From Paramecium pentaurelia (lineage: Eukaryota > Ciliophora > Oligohymenophorea > Peniculida > Parameciidae), in the NCBI GenBank assembly GCA_905183005.1, contig CAJJDO010000154.1, positions 190,222-254,221 of the forward strand: a stretch of 64,000 nt of DNA. The letters run 5' to 3'. The position numbers and the translations under genes were made by a program. Positions 47,397-61,100 of the stretch are shown here, in pieces. The notes below the pieces were generated by a model. The model was not told the origin of the DNA and searched no databases. It saw only the letters and a program-made list of their open reading frames with translations. Every line of letters begins with the position of its first letter. Position 1 is the first letter of the stretch.

Positions 47397-49739
47397 ATGA
47401 ACTCAAAACAATAGCATATGACAGTATGTCCAGCTTTACTAAAGGGAGACGATTAGCCAGATGATTTTCCACTTAGAGCTCAAAATAGTAATGTGCCAAA
47501 AGTAGTGGTTTAAAAAAAGATTATGATTTAACCAAATAATGAAATATTATATGAGAGGTTGAATTAAGAGGCAGAAATTTTTAAATAGAATAATTAAATG
47601 TTAAAAGATTACTATGAATAAGAAGAATTGAGACCTTGTTCATTTGCTCCTTAAACATTAAATGACGGTTAGGAAAAAAGATCACTTTATTAATTTTTAT
47701 TTGATTAACAGAATCATGTTCTTAAAATAGAATAAAAATTAGAGTAAATCAAATAAAATGAAATGGAACGAGATTTATAACATCCTTATCATCCAAAAAC
47801 TAATGACTTTAATTTTTAATCTAGAGATGAATCTATTCCTACTTATGAAAGATTATATAATCTAAACTAAAAGAAACCATCTGAACCAAAAATGTAATAA
47901 TCAGAATCAACAGTTGATTTCAAACCTGTAATATAATAGAAATCCTCAAATATAGTTAGAAATTAAAAAATTGAAGATATCCTTTATTAAGATGCATAAA
48001 GAAGATAACAAAAATAGAAGGATGCATAGGATAAAAAGAATGCGCCTAAAGTTGTAACAGTAAATGTTAAATATACATCAAATAATAGTGAGAAAATAGT
48101 AGCTTAAAAGTTTATTCGAGAATTTGAAACAGTAATAGATTGGATATTTGATTAAACAGGATAAGAAAGACCTTCTAATGTCTCTTTTTCAATTGATTAT
48201 TTGAAATTAGGAGAAATACTTTAAAGATTAGATTTCCTTAATTAATTATAAGCTAAAGAAAACAATGAAAAAGCAGTTGAATATGAAAATTTAAGATTAT
48301 CAGAGGAAAGAGCTTTGTTGTGTGAAATATGGACAGTTTTAAGAGGTGATGAATTAGGAGGTATTAGTAAAAGAAATCTTTGTTTGTTTTTATTAACATT
48401 AATTGGAATTACAGATTTCAAAATAAAAGAATTACCATCAGCATAGAATGAAGAATTACCAAATTATTAAAAATCCATTTAACCTTAATAACATAAAATT
48501 GTTACTGCACATCAACCTAATGATAGACCTAAATTAGGAACTATAGACAAAGATGGAAATATAATATTTACATTTGAAGAAACAAAGAAAATATAAAAAT
48601 AATTTGATATCTTATATAGAAATAGATTAGGTTGTGAAGAATTGAAGAAATCAAATTGGAAGGATGAAAATCCTTATAAACCATAAATATTGGCTTAATC
48701 AAAATAATTAGCTAATTAATATAGAGAGAAATTATTAGAAGAAACTGCTAATTTAATTGATAATTAATTAATTAAAGTCAATATTCCTGAAAATGGTTAG
48801 ATTACTCATGCTGATCTATTAGTATTATAAAAGAAAGCAGTGGATTATCATAAGGAATAAAAGAAATAAGAAATATTGTAATAATAATTAGATAAATGTC
48901 CATTTAAACCACAATTATTGAATAATTAAAATAATGATGAGAGAAAAAGTACATCAAAAAAATAAGAAAAATATTTATAATTATATTCATTAGCCAAACC
49001 ATCTACTTAAAAAAGAGATAGAACAACAGAAGAGATTGAATATGAAAAATAATTAGAAGAATGTACATTTTAACCTGGTTTATAAACTAAAAATAATTAA
49101 TCTATTTAATAAAAATAAGATAATCATTATGTAAATAAAGATGTTGATAAAACTGTTTAAAGAATGAAATAAGCAAGATAAAGAAGAGAGGAAGTATAAG
49201 GAATGTTAGAGAGAGGATATAAAAGTAATAAAGGAACTTAAAATTAATAATAATAAGTTTAATCTATTTAATAAAAAAAGGATAGTAGAAGTGAATCATA
49301 AAATTAAATTAAATAAACATCTCAATCATCTAGATAGAAGAGTATGTAATCATAAGATTCTTAATAAATGAATACTTTTCAATCTTAGAATTTCCATATG
49401 GATGAATCTTAACCAAAAGAAGAATAAAGTATTGTTAGAACTGGTAGCTGTAATATATAAAATATAAATTAATAGAATAAGATGAAAGAATACCATTATT
49501 ATTTGTCGATGTGAATTTGGGACCAAGTAAAACTGAAAGAATAGTAGTTTATGAAGGAGATTAATCATCTGATTTAGCAGCTAGATTTGCTCATGAACAT
49601 AGTAATAATTATTATTAAATTATTAGATTTAGATGAATTTATGTAAGAAAAATTAAAAGAATTGCTTGATTATTAAATAAGTGGATTATTGACAAAAATA
49701 GATGAAGAAGAAGGAGCATTAAGTGAAAATGATTAATGA
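47397..49739 (+). CDS. Conserved-looking hypothetical protein, 763 residues
   Basis: ATG 47397 (MNSKQQHMTVCPALLKGDDQ) to TGA 49739 with only two introns (26 and 25 nt near the end). The N-terminal 250 residues are Lys/Gln-rich with repeated Pro-Tyr-His motifs (ERDLQHPYHPKTNDFNFQSR). The middle contains a helical block that looks like an EF-hand-type or regulatory domain (RALLCEIWTVLRGDELGGIS-type helix, NLCLFLLTLIGITDFKIKEL). A Ser/Gln/Lys linker follows. The last ~70 residues are well structured: LLFVDVNLGPSKTERIVVYE, LAARFAHEHNLDEFMQEKLK, ELLDYQISGLL. This terminal block resembles one I associate with protist flagellar proteins; that is recollection, not a search result. Function unknown. 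Confidence 0.75.
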
Positions 49740-49909
49740 TTTATATATATATATATACTAATCATAAAATTTATATAAGAATTAAATTAAATTAATCTCT
49801 AAGAATATTAATAAAAAATTGTTATAAATTAAGATAAATTTATGAAAAGAACTAAAGAAACATTTTTTAGAGAATATCAATATCAATATTTATGTTGTAG
49901 ATTTTTGTA

Positions 49910-50167
49910 ATGATTCAATTCATATCATAAGAATATGATTTTTGGAATAAATATAATAAGATCTTTGATTAGATTCAAGAAAAAGAAAGACAAAAATTAG
50001 CAGAATTTGCAAAAGAGATTTATTACTATATTTAGGTTTTAAATAGACTTATAATGGATGATAATTATGAATAAATCAAATTGTTGATTTTTGAAGAGAA
50101 TTCAAGTATTCTATGTCATCTCCTACAATTTCCATTATCTCCTTAGCACTTTGAGTGGGGAATAATT
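49910..50167 (+). CDS. Possible small gene or fragment overlapping the p62/NBR1-like gene tail-to-tail
   Basis: From ATG 49910 the + strand reads MIQFISQEYDFWNKYNKIFD, QIQEKERQKLAEFAKEIYYY and IQVLNRLIMDDNYEQIKLLI, which is far more protein-like than spacer. It then crosses the stop (50076) of the opposite-strand gene and continues as an antisense frame. A 41-nt intron (50107-50147) would bring a TGA at about 50154; that is longer than other introns here, so the end is uncertain. It may also be the 5' remnant of a disrupted gene. Confidence 0.3.
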
Positions 50168-51103
50168 CTATCAATGTCTAAGCTATTTCTGGTCTTATTC
50201 CCAATAATTCGCATAATTCCAAAATAATAGGATTGGTGGATTCATTTAAGTGAGGTTCCTAAACTTGTTATGGTAAATCAAACATGGAGGAATTAGGTAA
50301 TCCAATAGACATCTAAAAAGAAAGTTCCATCATCTAATCGATTTAGGTTCTTGAAGTATTTTCTTATGGTAAATCTTATTTATCATCCTAATTATTTAAA
50401 TTATTTAATACAATAGCTGTCACTAGAATTGAAGGAGCCTATTCTGGTTTTCTAATTTTCAACATAGCATGTTTATGTGTGCCTAAATCTTCACATTTTT
50501 CACAAAAATCAAAGTCTTAGCATATTGGGCACTATATTGTTATTTGTTAAATTTACTTTATATCTGATTCCTAGAATTGGAAACATTTTACATCTATCAC
50601 ACATAATTTTCTCATGTACTATTTTATTAGTTTCTCTGACTTCTACTTAATTTTTTTTATTAATTGATAATGTTTCTATATCTTTTTAAACATCATCAGT
50701 AGTTATTTATAATTTAACTTATTTAGTAATCTCAGGGATTAGTACCATAACTTGCTGGTTAACTATTTATTTTATATGTTCTTTTCTGTTTTCTCTTTTG
50801 TGATATTATTATTCTTTCTTAAATCCTCCATCTTGAACTTCTCGTACATAACTACAATAAGTGAATAAATATTTACAATGTTACTAATTTATTATCCAAT
50901 TAACATTCCCTTATGGTTTATAAGTCAGAATCACATGTGACATCAATCATATCTCCATCAAGATCTTCATATTGAAGTGTGAACTAATTAGGGAGGTTGT
51001 CAATTCTTAAAGGAAGTCTTTTTAGAATTTTTTTAATGTTAAGTTCAGATAATGGTCTTTTGAAAGTCCATGATTACTTATTACATATAACTTAAAGCTA
51101 CAT
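50076..51103 (-). CDS. PB1-ZZ-UBA protein, p62/NBR1-like selective autophagy receptor candidate
   Basis: 325 residues from ATG 51103. Residues ~10-80 form a PB1 domain: WTFKRPLSELNIKKILKRLP, then FTLQYEDLDGDMIDVTCDSD with the acidic OPCA-type motif. A basic/coiled linker leads to a ZZ zinc finger: IMCDRCKMFPILGIRYKCPI, CQDFDFCEKCEDLGTHKHAM, with all CxxC pairs, and the two His, in place. The C-terminus, NPIILELCELLGIRPEIAQT, LIELFPTQSAKEIMEIVGDD, looks like a UBA three-helix bundle, and the protein ends LNSLQKSTI. PB1-ZZ-UBA in this order is the p62/SQSTM1-NBR1 layout; the NBR1 FW domain is absent. Two 25-nt introns keep the frame. Loss of the basic PB1 cluster or of a LIR motif would argue for another role; a clear LIR was not identified. 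Confidence 0.78.
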
Positions 51104-51169
51104 TTTGATTATAAAATATTATTATTATTGTGTTATATTAAATACTGGTGTGACTTATATAAATACAAA

Positions 51170-54100
51170 TCAAATTAAAACTTTATTATTAATAATTATT
51201 TGTATTTAATAATCTATTGGGAATGTATCCGTACCTGATAATTTAATTTTTACTTATTAAAATTGCTATTAAAATAATACATTTTATTACTTTAATAAAA
51301 TATAATCTAACTCCCTTTTCATCCTCAGGATCATTATAAGAAATAATCAATTCATATTTATTTTCTTCATATTCCTCATATGTAAATTTATATGTATTCT
51401 TTAAATTCTTTAATTCAACTTTCTAAAATATTTATAAATAAATATACTCTTTCTAAATTGAATTTTGGGATGATAACTTCAATTTGTTATTTATTAACTG
51501 AGAGAATATATCCATCTACTTCAACTGGATTAGCCTTTAGAAGCAAAGCTAAAAATAACTAAGAATAAATTTATTAGACATACTTAATCACATTAATCAC
51601 TAACTCTTCTTGAATTTAATTTACAATCATTACAATGTTACATAATAGCTTTTAATTTATCTCTTGTTTCTCCTGTTTGATCAATTTCTTATTATTCAAG
51701 AGCAATTTATAACCTTCTATGTACTAAAACATCAGGATATCTTCTTATTGGAGATGTAAAATGTGTATATACATCAAAATCTAAGGCATAATGTCTCCAT
51801 TCAAATTCAGGAGTATCATCAACAACAAAATATTGAGCTGCTTCCATTAATTTTAATAGACGGAATCCTAAAATCAATTTAATTTCTTCAGATTCAATTT
51901 CATTTACTTTAGCCATAGTTAATTTTAAATTTCTAGATGTTGATACATCCAAATTTTTAGCCATCTCTTCTAATCCACATGCTTCTAATAACTTTCTATA
52001 ATATTCTAATTTTTCAGCTTTAGGTGATATGTGTTATCTAAGAATAGCTGTTTTACTATCATATTCAATCAATTTCTTTCCAACAAATTAATTAGCCAAC
52101 AACATCCATTCTTCTACCATAAATTAAGCTAATCCTCTCTTTTCTTCTGTATAACCAGTAGGAAACAAATCTCCATTAAGAATGAATCTTAATTTGCTTT
52201 TATCAAATGTTAATGATCCATCCATTCTCTTTTCTCTTCTCTTTTATGCAATAGTATTTAACAATAAAATTTTATCTTTCAATACATTTTCATCAAATCC
52301 TTCAGAAACTTTATATCTTGCTTCTCCTTAACTAAAATATTGAATTTCACCATTAATTAATTAATTTACTATATCATAACTTAATTATGCACAACTTTTA
52401 ATAACTGATTTAGCAGCTCTAAAACTATCCCATAACACATCTCCTTCACTTGTCATCTTAAAGAATACAGAAAATGCTAATCTTTCAACATCCCTATTCA
52501 ATGAACATAATTCTTCACAAAGAATTCTGGGTAACATGGGAATTACCTTATGAACTAAATAAACAGAAGTTGTTCTTAATATTGCTTCTTTATCTACTTC
52601 ACTATTGGGAAGAACAAAATGAGAAACATCAGCAATATGTACTCCAATCTCATAAACTCCATTTCCTAAATCATTAATACTCAATGCATCATCCAAATCT
52701 CTTGCAGTAACAGGATCTATACTACAAATGTATTCTTTAGTCAAATCCATTCTCTTCACTCTTTCATTTGCTATAGAATCATGAGTAAATGCCTTCATTT
52801 CTTCTTTACAAATATCTGAAAAATCATTGTCATAAACTGAATTCTCTGTTAATATAGCTTCACATTCTACATCAATATTTCCTTAAACTCCTACTTCTTT
52901 AATTAATTCAACAATTGGATATTTACTATTTTTTGCCCATGATAGATACTTTGCTGAAAAATATCTTTATGACACATAATCCATGAATTTCTATACAGGT
53001 TCTTAATTATCCAATTCATAATTAAAAGTAAGTAATTGTTTCACATTGAAAAATGGAATTCTTTTATTAACACATTTAAATGAGACATAATAATTCTTTT
53101 CAATATAATTTATTAATTCTTCTTTAGTTTTTATTTCTTTCTCAAATAATCCATGTTTTTCATTAAAACATATCTTTCCAATCATCTATCTATTTTCTAA
53201 TGGATTTTTTCTTATTCCCACAATCTTACCTATAAGTTGAGCCTTTTATAATTTTTAAATCTTTGTTAATGGGACCTTCTTTTTAACAACATAGAGATCT
53301 GATACTTCTGAAATATCATCCTCTTATTCATCTTGGCTATTTACATCCTCCCAATCATCATCATTCTCTTCACTTTCACGTATCTTTTACTATGTTTATT
53401 CCTATTTTTGTTCTTTTGTTTTCTTTACTGGCATTTATTCAGTTATTATCTCTTCTTCAAAATCATCATCTGATTCATCTTTACCTTTTTATATTTTTGT
53501 AATTTTGAATGCAACAAGAGATCCATGTAATGCTCTATTAGTTTCAACAAAGGCTAATATTTAGTATAAAAATCTTACAATTAATATGTACTTTCTTCTT
53601 AAAAATAGGACATTTAATAGTACCCTTCTCTCTTGTATATTCATTGGCTATGAAAATTCCTTCAAAAATTTCATTTTCTGCTTTTCCTTTTTCAATTTAT
53701 TATTCAGTCCAATATTATTCAAAATCTTAATTCTTCTTATTTTTTTTATTGTTTTTTCCACCTTTATAATATTTCTTATTATTATTATTTCTTTTATCAT
53801 TTTTATCTTAATAACCATATTCATTAAGTCCATATTCATTAAGTCCATAATCATCATTATCTCTTCTTTATTATCTTTATCTTTAATTTTTCTCTTCTTT
53901 TTTTATATTATAATCATCATCTAATGAATTGCTATCATCTAATCTATTATAATCATCATTAAAATGATTATATTTATAATAATTGAATTTTCTTTAATTA
54001 AATTACTTATTCTAATCTGATTACGTTGATTTAATATGTTTTTCTGCTCTTCTGTTCCTTCTTACTTATTTATAGTGAACATGTTCATTTAATTAGTTAT

Positions 54101-54811
54101 TATTTTTATTATTGTTATTTCTTTTTGTTTAATTATTTTATTAGTTATTATTATTATTATTATTAGTGGTATTTTATCTATTTTATTAATTATTAAAATT
54201 ATTTCTCATTTCTTTGTTATTATGATTATCATTCACTACCTTATTATCATGATTTGTTTATCCTTATATGTAGGGATAAACAAATGGTTAATCATTATTT
54301 TGAGACTAAGTTTTTTTTTAATTAGTAGTACCTTATTTTTCAGTTTATCTATTTCCAGTGTGTTATTATTTATTTTATTACCCTTAATTTTTTTAATTGT
54401 ATTATTTATTATTGTTACTTTCTTAAAAATTATTACTTTATTAATTTTTTTCTTTATTATCACCCTATTCTCTTTATTCATTTTATCTTTATTTTTATTA
54501 TCCTTATTATTGATTTTGTTTTAGTTATTATTTCTCTTATTGATTATCTTATTATTTTTAAATATCTTATCGTATTTATCCACGAACTTCAAATTTATCT
54601 TTTACTTAATATGTGTATTTTTCATTCGCCTTCCCTTATTTATTCTATTCTTTAGGAACATATTGGATATTGTTTTATTCACAATAGTCCTTTCTTAAAC
54701 TTTCTTCTACTAGATGTCTATCTTTTTTCTTAAAATAATAAATGACAATACCTTGACTACTGCTTTCATGGCCTGCATCTAATTTTTCACATAATCATCT
54801 TCTAAGTTCAT
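51170..54811 (-). CDS. DIS3L2: DIS3L2-like RNase II/R family 3'-5' exoribonuclease
   Basis: About 1170 residues. From ATG 54811 (MNLEDDYVKNQMQAMKAVVK) the first ~330 residues are Gln/Asn/Lys-rich and probably disordered, coded largely with TAA/AAT. Cold-shock domains follow (FEGIFIANEYTREKGTIKCP). The RNB domain has the catalytic Asp cluster in YICSIDPVTARDLDDALSIN, then VYEIGVHIADVSHFVLPNSE, LPRILCEELCSLNRDVERLA and VYTHFTSPIRRYPDVLVHRR. A C-terminal S1-like domain ends FPIDYQIQIIINNKVLI at TGA 51170. There is no PIN domain before the cold-shock region, which favours DIS3L2 (cytoplasmic decay of uridylated RNA) over the exosome subunit DIS3. Introns of 22-25 nt are needed at the 5' end and several near the 3' end. 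The stop is 66 bases from the start of the PB1-ZZ-UBA gene. Confidence 0.9.
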
Positions 54812-55169
54812 TTTTTTTTATTATTTAATTAAAGAATTATTATTTTAATTGTCAACTATTACTTAATAAACTTAAAATTGCTAATTTAAATAAATTATTT
54901 ATAATCAAATGGACCGAAATTAAGTATAATTTTTTTATTTTCTTTAATAATTTTCAATAAAAATTATGAAACTTAAATACAACATTATTAAAAAATAATT
55001 GATTATTATAATCTTAATATAGCAGTAAAAAAATAAATCAAAAATTATAGTGCTTTTAACTAATAATCTATTTAAATTCTATATATATAATTAAATATAT
55101 TATAATATTTAATCATAAAATAATAGGTTAATAAATAACAAAAATTAATAACTTGTATATTATAGTATA
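54812..55169. other. Intergenic spacer
   Basis: 358 AT-rich bases between two - strand genes. I see no gene or motif. Confidence 0.5.
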
Positions 55170-58100
55170 TCATTGATGATGTTTATTTTTCTTAATTGAT
55201 GGACATTTGTCTGGCTATCCAATTTTGACCATCCTAATATTTGATAATTAGATAAGATATGATCCATCTAATTAAGGATCAAATGAATAAAGATTAAACT
55301 CAGCTGTAGTTGGAATATAATTTTATTTAGTAAATTCTAATCTCATTTCATTTTAAATTTAACTATTCAATATATATATAGATAAATACCTTTTTAAGAT
55401 TTAATGTTTTATAACAAAGAGACCATCTTTGTCACTCTTTGTTTCAATTTTAAGATCTGCATAAGAAATTCCATTCCATTATTTAAGTTTAATATTGACT
55501 TCTTCTAATCCTTTCCATTCTAATTTTGAATTGCAATCAAATTCAGCAATTACTGCACCATTAATAATAGAATATTGATAATATTTAGTAAGTTATGCTT
55601 TGAATTGTTCTGTTACTTGAGCTTAATTTGTAATCTTAACAACATCACTATTGGGATTTATTTTGAATCTACTATTTGTTTATTAAAATTTTGCCGTTTC
55701 ATGTGAAATAAGTAAGCAATCAACATTAGAATTAGCATTCATTAACATCTTCCATTTGAATTAATATGCTCCTGTAGAATCTGTATTTGTTTTAAGATCA
55801 ATAGGTACTTTATTTTCACCAAAAGCATCACACTATAAACTCACTGGAACATTAGATGGGAATATACCTCCCTCAGATGTTATTTTACCATCAATTTCAA
55901 ATGGAACAAAATCATCAAAATATTATTTTGGGAAAGTCATTTCAGATTTCTCATTATTTGTTTAAAAGGCTTATGTAACTTTATGATTTTATCCACTTGC
56001 ATCATTAAAAGATTCAGTCAATTGATATTTGGTTTCAAATTGTAATTAATCATCTAATATAGACCATTTACCATCTGATCCAGTTTTAGCTTCTAATTCT
56101 TTAGTAACAGGATCTGAAGTTAATTTAACATTCACACCTGATTAACCTTTACCTTTAGGTCCAATAATCTCTCCTCCCACAGTTAATTTTGTGTTAGTTG
56201 GTGCTAATTCATATTTAATTTTCACTGGAGGTAAAGATATTGCTGGACCAGAACATGAGAATTAAATCTTATCAGATTTTACATCTCTATATTTATCAGC
56301 TTTAACATCTAATATAAAAGACTCATCCACATTTTTATAACAAGGAACCTATAAACTAAATTTTCCAGCGGAATCAGTTTTTCCTGTTATTTAAGTTTTT
56401 TCATTTCCTTTAACAGTAGGCTATAAGGATTCAATTGTCAATGTAGAAGCAGGAGGTGTTTTACCTGATGGATCTGTAATTGTTGAAGTAAGAGTTGCTT
56501 AAAGAATGATTCTATCCATTGTTGTATCATGAGATATACTCTATACTTTATCAGCTTTAATCTGAATATTTGAAGATTTATATGGATTAAAGTCTGAATT
56601 AGTTATTGAAATAACAGCTGTATAAATTTAATCTTGGACAGCACCAAAACTTAATGAATATTTACCATTTAAATCTGATTTTGTTTACAAATTTGATGCT
56701 AAAGGATCAGCAGGATTTAGTATTATTTCTATTTGAGCATTCTATACATTTTTTGTTACTCCACTACTATCTGTCAACACACCAGAAACAGTAATTTAAA
56801 CAGATTTTGTAGACACTACTATTGGTTTAAGTTTAAGGTCTTTTTCTCCACAAGTAAATACTTAAGGAGATAAGGCAGTTTTAGGATATACATCAGATTC
56901 CATATCCATTTTTAAAGTAGTGGATACTGAATTATAACATTAAAATGGTAATTAGAAATCTCCTTTAGGAGCAGCTGAATATTTATTATATAATTAAGTA
57001 TTTGTCATTTGAGGGTCTGAACTTAAAATTTCAATTTTAGAATTAGAAATTGGTTTTTAATTCATATCAACTAATTATCCACTAATAGTACAATCTATAA
57101 TAGATCTTATTAAAGTAATATCCTTTGAAATACTTTATTTATCTTCTTTACCAATTAATTATAATTTTTCATTAACAATATTAAATTACGGTTATGCATC
57201 AATGTTGATTGTAGCTTCATAATTTACACCTCTTACAACTTCAAAAATTATAGAATATGTTCCATCATTAATACTTTTATTAATAATAGGTTAATTTGAT
57301 ATTGGATCTGATGGTTTTAATGTTAATGTAATTTTTAAACCAGGTAATTTATCTTCCAATTTTTAATTATCAATTAATTTACCTGATATTGTAAATGTAG
57401 TAGTAACTAATTTAGATTTTATTGAAACTCCTTAAACTTAAAATTTTGGTGCTACTAATTCTACTTTTTATGTAGTTTCTTATAGAGAATCTTTAGTTTT
57501 TAAAATACATTCTATTTTATCATCATGTTTAGCTAATATTTATAAAGGAATATCAAAATTTCCATTATTATCAGTTGAGAAATCTTAATTGATATCAGCC
57601 CCTTTTGAATCTTTAAATTTGGGACAAGTCAAATTGATTTTAACTGGTGAACTTAAAGTTCCTTTTTCTAAATCTATTTTTCCTTATATTTTTGCATTCA
57701 CAACACTTTAATAATTAATATCTGGAATTGGAACTTTTTAGTTATCACTTTGAATTGTGAATTTCTATTCAATTTTTTACTTTTATTTATTGATATCTAT
57801 ATAAGTAATTATTGCTTTATATTCTGTATTAGGATATATCTTAGGATCAGTTATAGTCCATGTTCCATCTGTTTATGTCTTAGTTTCTAGATTTGCACTT
57901 TCAGGATCTGTTATTAAATTCAATGATAAGTTAGGTACACCATCTCCATGAGGATCTATAACTTTACCTGATAGAATAGCTTTAATTTATATTTTCTCCA
58001 AAATTAAAGTAATTGGAGTTAATTCAGTTAATGCTTATGAACATTTAAATTTGGAACTCTTTATATTTTATTGAACATATTGAGGTACATCTATCTATAA

Positions 58101-61100
58101 ATCAACTACATAATCAAATTCTTTATAACATTCAAAATCCAAAAAGAATGATCCTTTATCATCATCTTTAACTGGTAAATTGTAATATTTAGAATCTTTC
58201 ATAATTGGATCAGATGATGTCATTTTAACAGATGCATTAATTATTGGCTTTTTATCAGTACCACTTAATATAGAATGTAATTTTGTCAACATTCGAATTC
58301 TATCTATTTCAATATTTTCAGTCAATGTTTCTGATTTTAAACATTTTTCTTCAATTCCTTTCTTTTCATATGGAGTAAATAGTGGGTCCTTTTTTGCTTA
58401 AATCTCAAATTTTAATGGATATGCTTAAACAGCTTTAAATTTAAATTCATATGACCCATCTTTTCCTGATTTTGTTTACAATAGTGATTGAGTAGTACCC
58501 TAAAAATGTCTTTTAAATAAAATATATGACTCAAGTAAATGTTTACCTGGATTTTAAACATAAACATCTTGAGGAGTGATTATTAAAGTAATATCAACAC
58601 CTTCAACTGTAGTTATTGTTTTAGTTTTATCACTTACAACACCTTTTAATATGATATCAACAGTATTATAAGTTACAGGAATATTTGTATTGCTACTCCA
58701 AGTGGGAGCAGATACTTTAACATCAACTTTTATTGGTTGCACAGGTGAAGCAGTATTGGTACTACTATTACTACCAGTACTTCCACTACCTGTACCAGCA
58801 CCAGTACCTGTACTTCCACTACCTGCACCATTACCAGTACCTTCACTACTTGCACCTGTACCAGTACCTCCAGTACCTCCACTACCTGCACCAGTACCTG
58901 TACTTCCACTACCTGCACCAGTACCTCCACTACCATTATTGCCATTTGTAACTACACATGATAATGGTTTATCTGCTCCTACTAAAACTTCAACATCTAC
59001 TGAATATGATCCATCTTCTTTTGTAGTAGTTTCTATAACAATTGGTTTCCCATCTTTTCCTTTACCATCGCAAGTAATGACTAATGGCAATGGAATAGCT
59101 GCTTTGCCATCTCCAGGTACTATTTTTCCAGCAATTTTAGCTTTAACATATTTTTGAAATCCAATAACTGGAAAGTTGAAAGTTTACTCTTTATCCATCG
59201 TAGGAGTAAATGTCTAAATTACTTATACTAATTATTTGATGTCATTAGTATATTCAATAGTAAATTTATAAGTTGTTGTAGGGATAACAGTTAACTTTTC
59301 AATCTACCAATTACCATTTGCATCAGTAATTAAGTTAGGATTAGGAACATCTAATACTGGATCTGACTTAAACTTAAGAGCTATTCCTTTCATAGGTTTT
59401 GAATCCACATCTATAACTTATCCTTTGATTAATAGAATAGCTGTCTATTTTGACAATGTCATAGAATATTTCACTAAATCTTAATCTTTACATTCTAAAT
59501 CTCCTGTTTTATATGTTACAGGTACAAATTAAGGTACTTGGAATACAAATGTTGCTTAAAATTTTATATCTTCGTAACAACTAAATGGATATTCAAATGA
59601 ACCACTATTTATAAATTAGATTAATTTACTCTGCATTATCAATAATCTCCTTATTATATAGAGTCTTATCTGGCATTGTTGGATTACTCTCAACAATTTT
59701 TACAATTGCATTTTAAATAGGTTTACCACTTGGATCAAGTAGTTTATCTTTTATTTTTATATTTTTTATTGTTCTATCTAAAACTACATCAAAAATTATC
59801 TATAGAGGTTATTTAGAAGACACATTAATTTATCTTGGAGCAGTTATTTTATTCATAAATCCTTTAGCATTTACTGTTGCTTTTAATTATAAATCTTTAT
59901 TAGCAGGTACATAGATTTCAGCCTTGAATTTACCTTGAGCATCTGTAATAGCTGATACAGGTTCAATGCTGTCTAAAATTGTAAATGTAATTGTTGCTCC
60001 TTATACAAACTAAACTTATTTTGATGAATCAGTGATAATTCCAGAAATCTAATCATATATCTACTTAACATACTTATAAATCTCCAGATGCTTCTTATAA
60101 TATTATAATCCCTAAATCATGAGAGAATTATTCTTTTCTGACATTTAGATCGAATAATTCATCAAATTCCTTACTTTGTCCAATATATTCATCTTTAGTT
60201 ATTTATTCCTTCACATGAATCTTATCAGTAGCTTTTAAAGGCAAAGTGAGACTAATCTTTCCATCTGTTCCACTAGCTGCATTAAGTGATTCTAGTTCTT
60301 TATTTGATCCTAAGTTCATTCCTCCTATTTACAATTTAGCCCCAGATAATGGTTTAGAAGTTTGGTCTTAAACTAATGCTGTAATTATAAACTTGAATTA
60401 ACCAGGATCTAAATTTATTGTTATTGGTAGTTCATATTTCTTTACACTAGGTTAAATATAGTTAAAATATTTACGGAGATAATGCAAATTCTTAAGCATT
60501 ATGATTCATTTATAAAGTATTCCAATATTCATTTTTTGAAGCTGTGTACAAAATAATAAATGCAGGCTTTTAAGAGGGCAACAAAAATCTAACATACTAT
60601 TCCCCTTTTTCATCAGTTGTTGCTTTGAAATTTATTTCTTTAGTTTTTTTATCTTCTGAGTAAATGGCTGTAAACTTTACATTTACACCAGGAAGAGGTT
60701 TAGAGTTTGATTGGGTTTTTAACTGAAATTAGATTTGATATTTACCATTATTAATCCTCGTTAAAACACATCTTGAACTTATACATCAGATTATGGGAAT
60801 TGTAATTTGCCATTAAAAACAATTATGCTTTTTGAATCTCCAACCCCATCTATTTTACCTGATGTTGTAATGTCGTTAAAAGTAGTTGATGCAATTGCTG
60901 TAATTTAGTAAGAAGTTTGTTTTGTGATTTTTCCAGTAAATGTTACAATACCTGTTCCATCAGTCATTTGATCTTTCTCTCCAATAATATTATTAAGATT
61001 CCTAAATTGATAAATAGAAGTACTTAACATTAACAATCACTCCAGATAAAGCATAACCTGAAGAATCAATTACTTTAATTATAACTTAGTAATTGACTTC

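Noticed and set aside
53586..54524. Hydrophobic Ile/Leu/Phe frames on the + strand, looking like membrane proteins
   Set aside because: They are antisense to the Asn/Lys/Gln-rich N-terminal region of the DIS3L2-like gene, whose codons read as Ile/Leu/Phe in reverse.
58690..59157. Pro/Leu/Val-rich + strand frames over the GC-rich linker
   Set aside because: Shadows of the Gly/Ser/Thr linker on the opposite strand; the - strand frame continues into recognisable repeat domains on both sides.
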